NCBI RefSeq assembly: GCF_003967535.1
Contig: NZ_BIFR01000001.1
Span: forward strand, 1,169,493-1,233,492
Length of the DNA: 64,000 nucleotides
DNA from: Tengunoibacter tsumagoiensis
Lineage (GTDB): Bacteria; Chloroflexota; Ktedonobacteria; Ktedonobacterales; Ktedonobacteraceae
Reading direction: 5' to 3'
Below, piece after piece: positions 1 to 7,369 of this stretch; position 1 is the first letter of the stretch, and each line of letters starts with the position of its first letter. The notes under the pieces were generated by a model. It was not told the origin of the DNA and did no database searches. It worked only from the letters and a program-made list of their open reading frames with translations. The translations under genes were made by a program, and so were the position numbers.

Positions 1-567
1 GCTGGCATCTTCCAGGGGAACCAGACCGTGTTCGGCGCAATAGGCCACAGTCTCCTCATGAGTAACTCCCAACAAAGGACGCAGAATATCCTGCTGGCGC
101 GGCTGAAGTCCAACCATACTGGCCAGCCCGCCGCCGCGCAGCCAGTGGAGTACAAGCGTCTCTGCCTGATCATCCTTATGATGGGCCACCGCAATAGGCT
201 GGCCCTGAGCCACCTGACGCAGAAAACGATAGCGAGCAGTCCGAGCCGCCTCTTCAAGAGAGCAATGCTCCTCTTGAGCCAGAGCAGAGACATCCGTCGA
301 GCCAATCGACACCGGCAGATCCCATGAAGCGGCCAGGCGGGCCACCTCAGAAGCATCGCGTAAGCTGGCCTCACCGCGCAACTGATGGTTGAGATGAGCC
401 ACGTGGAGCTGAATAGATGGATAACGCTTATGAGGGCCACAGAGCTGATGGAGAACATGTAAGAGGCAGAGAGAATCCGCCCCACCAGAGACAGCCACCA
501 CCACCTTTCCGCTGGCAGGTAGGAGGTGATAATCCTCAAGCATCGTTCGCACAATCTCAGCTAGCAT
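1..567 (-). CDS. tilS: tRNA(Ile)-lysidine synthase, N-terminal part (cut by window edge)
   Basis: Partial gene: 189 codons read leftwards off the window edge. TilS uses ATP and lysine to convert the wobble C of the CAT-anticodon tRNA-Ile to lysidine, so that it reads AUA as Ile. The PP-loop ATP-binding motif SGGADS lies at residues 27-32, followed by the expected LHVAHLNHQLRG-type and AHHKDDQAETL segments typical of the family's N-terminal adenylation domain. The C-terminal domains lie outside the window. The start is the ATG at 565-567. It diverges from def. Identification rests on the PP-loop plus the HHKDDQAET motif. Confidence 0.93.
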   Translation of the reverse strand, partial: MLAEIVRTMLEDYHLLPASGKVVVAVSGGADSLCLLHVLHQLCGPHKRYPSIQLHVAHLNHQLRGEASLRDASEVARLAASWDLPVSIGSTDVSALAQEEHCSLEEAARTARYRFLRQVAQGQPIAVAHHKDDQAETLVLHWLRGGGLASMVGLQPRQQDILRPLLGVTHEETVAYCAEHGLVPLEDAS

Positions 568-790
568 GTTCTCTTTCTGTCCTCATCCGTTAAAGAATGC
601 TTAGAGCATAGCATAAAAGTAGCCCAATTATATCATCCACTTGCCAATCCTGATAGTTGAGAGCGAACTGTGAGAGAGAGAATTTGCGCATTGGGCCCTC
701 GATATGATACGATGAGAATCAATTTTATAAGCCCTCATGACTGTGTGATGAGAGTCTGTTCCAATGCATGTGTAGGGGTAAGAAGCAAAC
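568..790. promoter_or_regulatory. Divergent tilS/def intergenic region
   Basis: This 223-bp gap separates divergent tilS and def and must hold both promoters. It is AT-rich, with several TATAAT-like hexamers, for example around 629-634 and 700-712, but no -35/-10 pair is clear enough to assign. No conserved leader or riboswitch was recognised. Confidence 0.3.
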
Positions 791-1336
791 ATGGCAATTC
801 GAAACATCATAACAACTGAAAATCCGATACTGCGTCAGAAAGCCAAGAAAGTCCATCATTTTGATTCCTCGCTCCCCAAACTGGTCGAGGACATGTTTGA
901 GACAATGCATGAGGCTCATGGCGTTGGTCTGGCAGCCCCTCAGATTGCCCTATCTATTCGTGTCTTTGTCGCCGAATATGAGGATCGGAAAGTTGCTATC
1001 TTTAATCCGGAGATCATCAAGGCTGAGGGAGAAGAGATCGGGCCAGAGGGATGCCTGAGCATTCCAGGGTATATTGGTGAGAACATTCGGCGCGCAGCTA
1101 AAGTTGTCGTTAAAGGCCAGGACGTGCGCGGAAAAAACATTCGCGTGACAGGAGAAGGATGGTTTGCCCGCATTATGCAGCACGAGATCGACCATCTAGA
1201 CGGCATCCTCTTTATTGATCGGCTTGATCGGCGAGAAGATCTGAGAGAGGCTGGCAAAGAAGATTTCGAAGAGGATGAAGAGCTGACAGACATTGAAGGG
1301 GAAGATTCCACCGAGGAGCCCGCCCTGGCAGATTAG
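791..1336 (+). CDS. def: Peptide deformylase
   Basis: Removes the N-formyl group from the initiator Met of nascent proteins in the cytoplasm, using a divalent metal. All three diagnostic motifs are present: GVGLAAPQ (residues 44-51), EGCLS (86-90, metal-ligand Cys88) and HEIDH (131-135, two His ligands and the catalytic Glu). The total of 181 residues is usual for the family. The last ~25 residues form an acidic tail rich in Glu and Asp, which is variable in the family. The ATG at 791 has only a weak G-rich upstream element. It is transcribed alone, with a long hairpin directly after the stop region. Confidence 0.96.
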   Translation: MAIRNIITTENPILRQKAKKVHHFDSSLPKLVEDMFETMHEAHGVGLAAPQIALSIRVFVAEYEDRKVAIFNPEIIKAEGEEIGPEGCLSIPGYIGENIRRAAKVVVKGQDVRGKNIRVTGEGWFARIMQHEIDHLDGILFIDRLDRREDLREAGKEDFEEDEELTDIEGEDSTEEPALAD

Positions 1337-1388
1337 TAAGAAATAATCTTCTTCAAGCAACTATTTAAATCGAACCCGAGCTTGCAAG

Positions 1389-1446
1389 ATACGAGAAGGA
1401 GGTTCACAGCGCCAGTATGCTGACGCCGTGAACCTCCTTCTCGTAT
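1389..1446. terminator. Bidirectional terminator hairpin after def
   Basis: Perfect 19-bp inverted repeat: 1389-1407 pairs with 1428-1446 around a 20-nt loop. It lies between the convergent def (+) and the zinc-ribbon gene (-), so it probably serves both. A T-rich stretch on either side is modest. Confidence 0.75.
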
Positions 1447-1472
1447 TGAAAAGTCATAAAAACAAAACACAT

Positions 1473-1841
1473 TTACAATTTTTGTTGTTTACGAAGCATA
1501 TTCAAGCGTTGTTGGCCAAGCGATTGTTCACAAGCGGGACAGGTATAAAAGCCCTCATCCTGATAATGAAGTTCGCCGACCGTAAAGTGTAGATAACAGA
1601 TACCACAGCGGGTCGTATTGGGTTGACTGGCGATCTGACGATCCTGCTCAAACTGAGCGCGTAACGAGAGAATCATCTCATCAAAGTCAAAGGCCCCGGG
1701 ATAGCTACGTTCAACAGCGAAAGAGCTTAACGGTGGTAGAGCGCCAGTCATATGATTGGCACGAGCCTCGCGTCGGTGAGCGACAGAACTCCCATTATTG
1801 ATAGCCCCACTATCAGAATCTTGTGTATATTGATTGCTCAA
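1473..1841 (-). CDS. Small zinc-ribbon protein of unknown function
   Basis: A 122-residue protein with a low-complexity N-terminus and a C-terminal double CxxC motif (Cys79/Cys82 and Cys101/Cys104), which predicts a zinc ribbon. Residues 51-70 form a probable helix linking the two parts. No enzyme signature is visible. The start is a TTG preceded by a GGGAG element nine bases upstream. It converges on def with a shared hairpin. The zinc ribbon could mediate nucleic-acid or protein contact, but nothing in the neighbourhood specifies a role. Confidence 0.7.
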   Translation of the reverse strand: MSNQYTQDSDSGAINNGSSVAHRREARANHMTGALPPLSSFAVERSYPGAFDFDEMILSLRAQFEQDRQIASQPNTTRCGICYLHFTVGELHYQDEGFYTCPACEQSLGQQRLNMLRKQQKL

Positions 1842-2371
1842 AGCAAAAATCTCCCACAGAAACGAAGGGATAACGCATCCCTTTATTATACCTTCAAGAG
1901 ATAGCTAAAGCAAGCAGCATACATATTCTTTTAGTAGAGTAAAGGAACCATAAAAGATAGATCGAAAAAAGATGCTCGTGATATCTACTAATCGATGCCA
2001 ACTACCACCATTAAGAGACAAAAGAGAAGAATAGTAAAGAACAATCAAAGCATAGACAGAGAAAATTTGACAGATCAAGCGCGAGAAAGATGCAAACGCA
2101 AGCATAGGTGGCGAGCAGACATAAGCATATGTAGGCAGGCCTGAAGCAAGCTCAGTTCCAACTTCATCGCAAGAGCGAGATTCATTTGCATGTAGAAATG
2201 TGTCAATATTGACCCTTCGCACGATTGAGAGCTAAGCGAAGGGTCGAGCTTTGAAGCATGCGGAGTAACGGATTGACGCGAATGTCACACACACGAAGAT
2301 CTTCCTCATTCAAAGAGAGCTGGAGCCTTGCATTTGCATGAGCGAATACCAGGAATAGGCTTGTACCCGAC
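1842..2371. other. Intergenic stretch without a convincing gene
   Basis: This 530-bp AT-rich stretch lies between the zinc-ribbon gene and an HTH gene. Two minus-strand reading frames (1905-2222 and 2203-2391) lack a ribosome-binding site, domain signal or plausible composition. No hairpin, repeat or RNA motif stood out. Confidence 0.4.
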
Positions 2372-2563
2372 CTATTGTTCCTGTAAAGCATTCTCCCCTA
2401 ACACGCGGTTAAGGGTCTCGCGCTTAATGCGATAGACCTGTCGGCTGTTCACGTGGGGGAGGACAACCGCCTCCAGAACCCCCTGCTTCACCCAACGACG
2501 GACGGTTGCATCATCCACACGAAGTATACGTGCGACTTCAGATACGGTTAAAAGGTTACCCAT
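2372..2563 (-). CDS. Excisionase/MerR-like helix-turn-helix DNA-binding protein
   Basis: A 63-residue DNA-binding protein. It begins LLTVSEVARILRVDDATVRR and has the winged-helix layout of the HTH_17/excisionase group: a recognition helix with VRRWVKQG, then a wing with YRIKRETLNRVL. The start is the ATG at 2561-2563, because a GGAGGAGG ribosome-binding site lies just upstream; a longer reading frame exists but lacks one. It is closely similar to the protein at 4239-4484 on the other side of the ECF sigma gene. Such proteins act as small regulators or as excisionases, but no integrase is nearby. Confidence 0.85.
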   Translation of the reverse strand: MGNLLTVSEVARILRVDDATVRRWVKQGVLEAVVLPHVNSRQVYRIKRETLNRVLGENALQEQ

Positions 2564-2622
2564 TAATTGCCTCCTCCTACCTTTAGGCGTTGTTTTTAAG
2601 GTGTTACTTTCCTTGCTATACA

Positions 2623-2634
2623 GTATACGTATAC
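2623..2634. promoter_or_regulatory. Palindrome upstream of HTH gene (possible operator)
   Basis: Perfect 12-bp palindrome GTATACGTATAC, overlapping further TATAC units on the left (2617-2626). It sits about 60 bp upstream of the HTH start codon, a place where an autoregulatory operator would be expected. The link to the HTH protein is inference. Confidence 0.35.
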
Positions 2635-3107
2635 GTAAAAAGATGTATGATAATCTTAACAAAGAAACACCATGTAAATATTGTATAATATTATCAAACG
2701 CTTGTAAAGAACAATAGGCAGGAAATTTATTGGAAACTGACGTGAACCTGAAAAATTTGCGATCATCCCCTACCTTCTACTGAGATAGCAAAAAAAGAGA
2801 CTGCACATTCCCCTTATTTATAAGACAGAGATTTGTCTCAATTGTTAATAAATTTGTGCATATGTAGTTATTTAACGGGGCAACCTACCTTCTTTTGGAG
2901 ATGAACTTACCGCAAAATGGGCTATTTTTAAGAAAATTGCGAAAGTATTTTTTTTCTTCCAATAGAAGACGCTCAACTACTCGGTGGATAGGACTATTGT
3001 CCTTCTTCTTTTTGAGGAATCGTCCTTTTGGAGGATGACAGTTTCCTCAGCAACGCGCTACACTTCAGACTGTGCAGAAATGGTGAGTGATTGGTGAGGA
3101 TAGGAAC

Positions 3108-3166
3108 TCAGGTAGGATCGTTGATGGTCCTGGTGAAGATAGGAGAAGTGGCACGATCCTACCTGA
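3108..3166. promoter_or_regulatory. 14-bp inverted repeat in the leader of the ECF sigma gene
   Basis: TCAGGTAGGATCGT at 3108-3121 is matched exactly by its reverse complement at 3153-3166 with a 31-nt loop. It lies about 95 bp upstream of the sigma factor start. It could be a leader hairpin or a binding site for a dimeric regulator. Confidence 0.4.
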
Positions 3167-3260
3167 TCCTGGTTCTTGTCGGGAGTGTTGGTTCTCTGGT
3201 TGATAGCTCATCAGGTCACGGCGAACGAAGGTTATTTATATGTAGGAAGGGCGCATAGCC

Positions 3261-3869
3261 ATGAAAAAAACTGAATCTCTGCCTGCCCATTGGCTAGACT
3301 ATTCGGATGGAGTCCTTGTACAGCACGTTCTAGCCGGAGATCAATCAGCGTTTGAAGCGTTGATGGATCGCTATCATCCCATGCTCTACCGTTTTATTTA
3401 TCAGCATTTAGGGGAGTATGATCAGGCCTGTGATGTGATCCAGCAGGTATTTCTCAAGCTGTTTATCGCACTTCCAACATTGCCAAATGGTGAGATGCTG
3501 AAGCCCTGGCTATTCCGCGTTGCGCAGAACTGCTGTCGTGATGAGTTAAGAAAGCGTCGGCGTCGGCGTGTGACGCTTTTCTCTACGCTGGAGTGGCAGG
3601 CAGACGAGGATGAGATGTCCCCGCTGGTCTCGATTCCTGATACCCGTCCTTTGCCCGATGAGATCGCTGAGGATAATGAGATGAACACGGCGCTGCTGAA
3701 GGCTATTCAAGCGCTGCCTGTCAAATTTCGCTCCGTTGTTCTGCTCCGCTATATGTACCAATGTAGTTTTTCAGAGATTGGGCAAACGTTGGAGATGCCT
3801 ATGACTACTGCGAAGACGTACTATTATAGAGCCTGCCTACGGCTACGTTCTGCTCTGACAACCTGGTAG
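3261..3869 (+). CDS. ECF-type RNA polymerase sigma factor
   Basis: A 202-residue sigma-70 family protein with only regions 2 and 4. Region 2 (residues ~25-95) has LMDRYHPMLYRFIYQHLG and the DVIQQVFLKLF segment that contacts core polymerase. Region 4 (residues ~150-200) has LPVKFRSVVLLRYMYQCSF and the promoter-binding helix SEIGQTLEMPMTTAKTYYYRA. Start at ATG 3261, with a purine-rich AGGAAGGG upstream. No membrane or zinc anti-sigma gene lies next to it; the flanking genes are excisionase-like HTH proteins. The last 15 codons form the first copy of a 53-bp tandem repeat that continues past the stop. Confidence 0.92.
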   Translation: MKKTESLPAHWLDYSDGVLVQHVLAGDQSAFEALMDRYHPMLYRFIYQHLGEYDQACDVIQQVFLKLFIALPTLPNGEMLKPWLFRVAQNCCRDELRKRRRRRVTLFSTLEWQADEDEMSPLVSIPDTRPLPDEIAEDNEMNTALLKAIQALPVKFRSVVLLRYMYQCSFSEIGQTLEMPMTTAKTYYYRACLRLRSALTTW

Positions 3870-4079
3870 CTGTAAGCTATAGAGCCTGCCTACGGCTACG
3901 TTCGGCTCTGACAACCTGGTAGCTGTAAGCTATAGAGCCTGCCTACGGCTACGTTCGGCTCTGACAACCTGGTAGCTGTAAGCTATAGAGCCTGTCTACG
4001 ACTACGTTCGGCTCTAACAACTTGGTAGCTGTAAGCTATAGAGCCTGCCTACGACTACGTTCGGCTCTAACAACCTGGT
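3825..4079 (+). repeat. 53-bp direct tandem repeat, about 4.8 copies, beginning inside the sigma gene
   Basis: Units start at 3825, 3878, 3931, 3984 and 4037; each begins TATAGAGCCTG and ends GCTGTAAGC. The first unit encodes the C-terminus and stop of the ECF sigma factor, and later units are downstream copies of that 3' end with a few substitutions. From unit 2 on, AGAGCC and GGCTCT can pair within each unit. Units 4 and 5 share further changes (GACTACG, CTCTAAC), which suggests stepwise amplification. 53 is not a multiple of three, so no longer protein is produced. Confidence 0.95.
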
Positions 4080-4101
4080 GAGGGTTGTCTGGTGTGTTAT
4101 A

Positions 4102-4179
4102 GGTTTTCAAGACAGGTGGGCCGTACGTGCTTTGGTGATACATCGTCAAAGCACGTACGGCCCACCTGTCTTGAAAACC
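4102..4179. terminator. 33-bp perfect hairpin between convergent genes
   Basis: 4102-4134 is the exact reverse complement of 4147-4179, with a 12-nt loop. It lies between the sigma-gene repeat array (+) and an HTH gene (-) and probably ends transcription from both sides. No strong T tract follows. Such a long perfect stem is unusual for a simple terminator. Confidence 0.7.
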
Positions 4180-4238
4180 ATAATGACCGCAGATGACGGT
4201 CCACAGGAACTCTGAATGCAGGCTGCTACCGTGGGTAT

Positions 4239-4484
4239 TTAAGCAGGTAGGGCAGGCTGACTCAAGAGCGAATCAATGGTGCTGCGGCGAACACGATAGG
4301 CCTGCCGCTTACCAGTGTGAGGGAGTGATACAGCTTCCAGTGTCCCATGTTTAATCCAGCGTCTTACTGTTGTATCATCAACGCGGAGACGGCGAGCTAC
4401 CTCTCGTACGGTTAATAACTCTTCGGGGCCGCCCTGTTCTTTGGTGCTATCAGCCTTGGCGACCGTCGTTTCATGTTTTACCAT
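4239..4484 (-). CDS. Excisionase/MerR-like helix-turn-helix DNA-binding protein
   Basis: An 81-residue protein, paralogous to that at 2372-2563: LLTVREVARRLRVDDTTVRR, then RWIKHGTLEAVSLP and a basic wing YRVRRSTIDSLL. It carries an extra ~20-residue charged N-terminus. The start is ATG 4482-4484, since TAGGAGG lies just upstream; an in-frame extension lacks a ribosome-binding site. It converges with the ECF sigma gene. It is expected to bind DNA; the target is unknown. The occurrence of two paralogs around one sigma gene suggests a duplicated regulatory module. Confidence 0.85.
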   Translation of the reverse strand: MVKHETTVAKADSTKEQGGPEELLTVREVARRLRVDDTTVRRWIKHGTLEAVSLPHTGKRQAYRVRRSTIDSLLSQPALPA

Positions 4485-5363
4485 GAGAAAAAACCTCCTA
4501 TAGAATGATCTGTGGTCTACTGAAAAAATGGTTGCACTTAGCAACTCGTCTCTGTACCCTCCCGCGCAACTGTTTCGAGATGAAAAGAGTGGTCATTTTT
4601 TTGTCGTATGAGTGCTGTGTAGACATGGGATGTACCTTTGAGTGACCTTACCTGACATATCCAGTGTCATACGTAAATAGTTTTCCTTCTCTGTTTCAAT
4701 TTGCGCGCGCGGTGGTTACAGCATTAGTATAGTGAGAGTGTTATAAAGAGTGTTCCACCGTTAGGTGGATAAATGTTTGGATTGGGACAAGTATGCTGGT
4801 CCACTTCGCCGTACGTAGTTCTGATCAAGACTTTGTAACAACTGCATGGCACAGTATAAAGTTTGTCCTCTCAACATCATCGACAGTATCTTCTCAGATA
4901 GGGCTTCCGGCAGCCCCTCAGCACCAGTTATAACAGAGCCTTCCTGGTGGGTTACCAAAATAACTGGATTGGCTCTTCTCTCATGTTTCTTTGATTAGAT
5001 CCTGTATTGTTATTATAATAACACCATGAAAAAATTGTTACTGCCTCAATCACGTTTTTTTAACGCGGATTCTGATATGTATGGATCTGTACCTATGAAG
5101 ATGACGATGCAGCTTTCATGTAGTGTATAAAGATAAAAATTCTATTAAAGAATACGCATCCTGTTTTGTTAAGTGTAAATGATCATTCTGTTATATATCT
5201 CTGAATGAGAGCATAAATGAAAATAGAGAGAATATTTTTGTGGCTTTACGCTGTGGTTTCAGTGGCTTTGGCGATAGAGTAGCGTATGGAGAGATTGTTG
5301 CTAGTCGCAGCAGGCTTCAACTGGAGCAGATGATGGTGGTGGGTTTGAGTGTGGGGGCAGGTG
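4485..5363. other. Long intergenic region, no convincing gene
   Basis: About 880 bp, AT-rich between 4980 and 5240. A short hairpin TCCACC-gtta-GGTGGA lies at 4754-4769. A minus-strand reading frame at 4761-4958 would need a TTG start and shows no domain or ribosome-binding site. Nothing else stood out. Confidence 0.35.
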
Positions 5364-6050
5364 TTATTCGAAGGGTGTGGTATCCGTCGTTGCTACCTGA
5401 ATGCCAAGGCTACGCACAAAGGCCAGGGCCTGTGTCATATCGATGGTAGCTCCTTTGAGTTCAGTTGGCCCTATGCGCATGCCATCAATTTTGCAGCCAC
5501 GGAGATCAGCACCAGTTAATCTGGCTTTTGTAAGATCAGCATTTGTAAGATTGCAGTTGACAAATAAGACTCCTGAGAGATCGGCTTCGTAGAAATTGGC
5601 CTCACTCAGATCGCATTCTTCAAAGCGCACCTGTTTACATGTAATCTGGGCCATCTGGGCAAAGGCGGCACTACAGCCATGGAAGATTGTATCTTGAAAT
5701 TGTGCCTCGATAGTGCGTAGACCGGTAAGATGGCAGTCTCGAAGCTCGACGCGATGAAAATTGGCCTCCATCCATTCGGCATTGGCAAGGTCACAGCCCT
5801 GGCAGCGGCAATCGACTAAATGAATTTTGGGGAAGTTCGTTGTTGTGAAATCTACGTGCTTAAACAAGGATTGTTCAAAAGAGATATTTCGTGCTTTCTG
5901 ACCACTAAAAGACGATTGAGAGAGCGCATACCGGGCATAGTATTCGCAATCAACGAGCGTGCTCAACTGCTGTTGAACAAACTCAGCAGGAAGATCAGGG
6001 GCTTTCAGCCCATAAGCCACCTTTGTTGTTTTTGTGGTCTGCCGACGCAT
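5364..6050 (-). CDS. Pentapeptide repeat protein
   Basis: A 228-residue protein whose residues ~55-210 consist of A(D/N)LxX-type five-residue repeats, for example ANFYEADLSGVLF, CNLTNADLTKARLTGADLRG. The family folds into a right-handed quadrilateral beta helix; some members (Qnr, MfpA) mimic DNA and protect gyrase, most are uncharacterised. No signal peptide or membrane segment is seen, so it is probably cytosolic. The start ATG at 6048-6050 is preceded by AGAGG. It stands alone, downstream of a sigma gene pair on the same strand. A gyrase-related role is possible but not shown. Confidence 0.88.
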   Translation of the reverse strand: MRRQTTKTTKVAYGLKAPDLPAEFVQQQLSTLVDCEYYARYALSQSSFSGQKARNISFEQSLFKHVDFTTTNFPKIHLVDCRCQGCDLANAEWMEANFHRVELRDCHLTGLRTIEAQFQDTIFHGCSAAFAQMAQITCKQVRFEECDLSEANFYEADLSGVLFVNCNLTNADLTKARLTGADLRGCKIDGMRIGPTELKGATIDMTQALAFVRSLGIQVATTDTTPFE

Positions 6051-6208
6051 GCTAATAACCTCTTTTTTTGCTCGTAGCTTTCTTCTGTCACTTTATTTAT
6101 TATATCTCATGCAGTCTTGCGCTGGAAGGGCTAAATAATCAGCCAGCAGGCTGTTTCAATTGTCGCAGAAGAGTCACTTGCGCTTGCACCTTCCACTCAC
6201 AAAGGGAG

Positions 6209-6436
6209 CTAGCAGAGAGAAGACAGATCCATACTGGTTGGTAGTTGCTGATAGTCTTCCAGGTAGAAAGCGGGTTTCTGATTATAGCGGGGGAGGTGTG
6301 AAACCGTGTCCATGATCGTATTAACAAGCGTCACTGGAGCCTCGAACTGTGTCAACTGACCGAAGAGTTCATCGAGTTCTGCATCTGCCAGATCATCTAC
6401 CATCATATCATCCAGTAAAAAGCTTTGTGGGTTCAT
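6209..6436 (-). CDS. Small acidic protein downstream of an ECF sigma gene
   Basis: A 75-residue protein with an acidic N-terminal half (LLDDMMVDDLADAELDELFG) that is likely helical, followed by a polar tail with LEDYQQLP. The ATG at 6434-6436 follows an AGAGGAG element. It lies 130 bp downstream of the ECF sigma gene on the same strand and is likely co-transcribed. No known family was recognised and it lacks both a membrane segment and the zinc motif of standard anti-sigma factors. Position alone makes a soluble anti-sigma or accessory role conceivable. Confidence 0.6.
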   Translation of the reverse strand: MNPQSFLLDDMMVDDLADAELDELFGQLTQFEAPVTLVNTIMDTVSHLPRYNQKPAFYLEDYQQLPTSMDLSSLC

Positions 6437-6566
6437 GGACTGCTCCTCTTATGTTATTCTAATCTACTATCTGGTAGTATCACGGATAACATAAGGGAAC
6501 AGTTTCAGGAATTTCCAAGGTTTCTTATGAAAGTTTAGAAAGAGCTTAAAATCTGCTAAGATTGTC

Positions 6567-7181
6567 TCAGGCAGTGACCTCTTGCAGCTCAGGTTTCCAG
6601 TGAGAGCTCATAGCCGCACGAAGCAGAGGACGAGCACGCTGGAAATAGGTCTTTGCAGTAGCTTCTGGCATATTTAACGTTTTGCCAATTTCTGAGAAGC
6701 TCATCTGTGAAGTGTAGCGCAGCATCACAACCGAACGGAATTTTGGTGGCAGAGCATCGATTGCTGCGCGTAGAGCTTGCTGGAGATCATTTCGCTCAGC
6801 CATCTCATCAGGCAGTGGTCGTGTATCGGGCATAATGGCGAGAGGTGAGAGATCATCATCGTCATTAGAAGCTTCTAAGTCTGAGAAATGGACTGCGCGT
6901 TTACGGCGCAACTCATCGAGACAGCGATTGCGTGCAACCTGGAAGAGCCAGGCCTTCAGTGGCTCGCCAGTGCGAAGCGTTGGCATTGAAATATACAGCT
7001 GCAAGAAAACCTGTTGAGAGACATCGCAGGCCAGATCATAATCGCCTAAGCAATGGCAAATAAAATTAAAGAGAGGTGTATTATAGCGCTGTACCAGCAT
7101 TTCAAAGGCCTGCTGATCGCCAGCCAGCGTACTCTTAACAAGCATCCCATCAGTAATTTCAGGACTTACAGTTGTTTTCAT
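6567..7181 (-). CDS. ECF-type RNA polymerase sigma factor
   Basis: A 204-residue sigma factor with region 2 (QRYNTPLFNFICHCLGDYD, then DVSQQVFLQLY, about residues 30-70) and region 4 (LPPKFRSVVMLRYTSQMSF, SEIGKTLNMPEATAKTYFQR, about residues 140-190). It is clearly paralogous to the sigma factor at 3261-3869, including the PDTRPLPDE linker. A GAAGGAG ribosome-binding site precedes ATG 7181. The small acidic ORF at 6209-6436 follows in the same direction. The LuxR/MalT-like gene lies just upstream on the same strand. Confidence 0.93.
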   Translation of the reverse strand: MKTTVSPEITDGMLVKSTLAGDQQAFEMLVQRYNTPLFNFICHCLGDYDLACDVSQQVFLQLYISMPTLRTGEPLKAWLFQVARNRCLDELRRKRAVHFSDLEASNDDDDLSPLAIMPDTRPLPDEMAERNDLQQALRAAIDALPPKFRSVVMLRYTSQMSFSEIGKTLNMPEATAKTYFQRARPLLRAAMSSHWKPELQEVTA

Positions 7182-7331
7182 TATTCATCGCTCCTTCATA
7201 TTCATAAGCATTCAACCCTGCACATTCATTTGACATCAACAGCATAGCTTCTCCACCGAGAAAATACAAGCAAAAATGAGCTCGATAAGCTCTACTATAA
7301 GCGTCTCTAAGCAGAAGTTAACGATATGAAC

Positions 7332-7368
7332 AGAAGCTTAGACAAACCTTAGGAGTTTCTAAGCTTCT
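7332..7368 (-). terminator. Hairpin at the 3' end of the LuxR-type gene
   Basis: AGAAGCTTAGA (7332-7342) pairs exactly with TCTAAGCTTCT (7358-7368) around a 15-nt loop, directly after the stop codon of the minus-strand LuxR gene. It probably marks the end of that transcript before the sigma gene. Confidence 0.55.
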
Positions 7369-7369
7369 C

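Larger units (their letters stand above)
2564..3260. other. Long AT-rich intergenic region upstream of HTH and sigma genes
   Basis: About 700 bp between divergent genes. It contains the palindrome at 2623-2634 and the inverted repeat at 3108-3166, listed separately. The stretch around 3050-3130 is rich in TGGTGAG-like runs. No ORF with a ribosome-binding site was found. The length suggests a long leader or more than one promoter for the sigma gene. Confidence 0.4.

Noticed and set aside
1905..2391. Two minus-strand frames in the gap before the first HTH gene
   Set aside because: No ribosome-binding site, domain or plausible composition.
4761..4958. Minus-strand frame of 65 codons in the gap at 4.5-5.4 kb
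   Set aside because: It needs a TTG start without a ribosome-binding site, and the sequence shows no recognisable domain.
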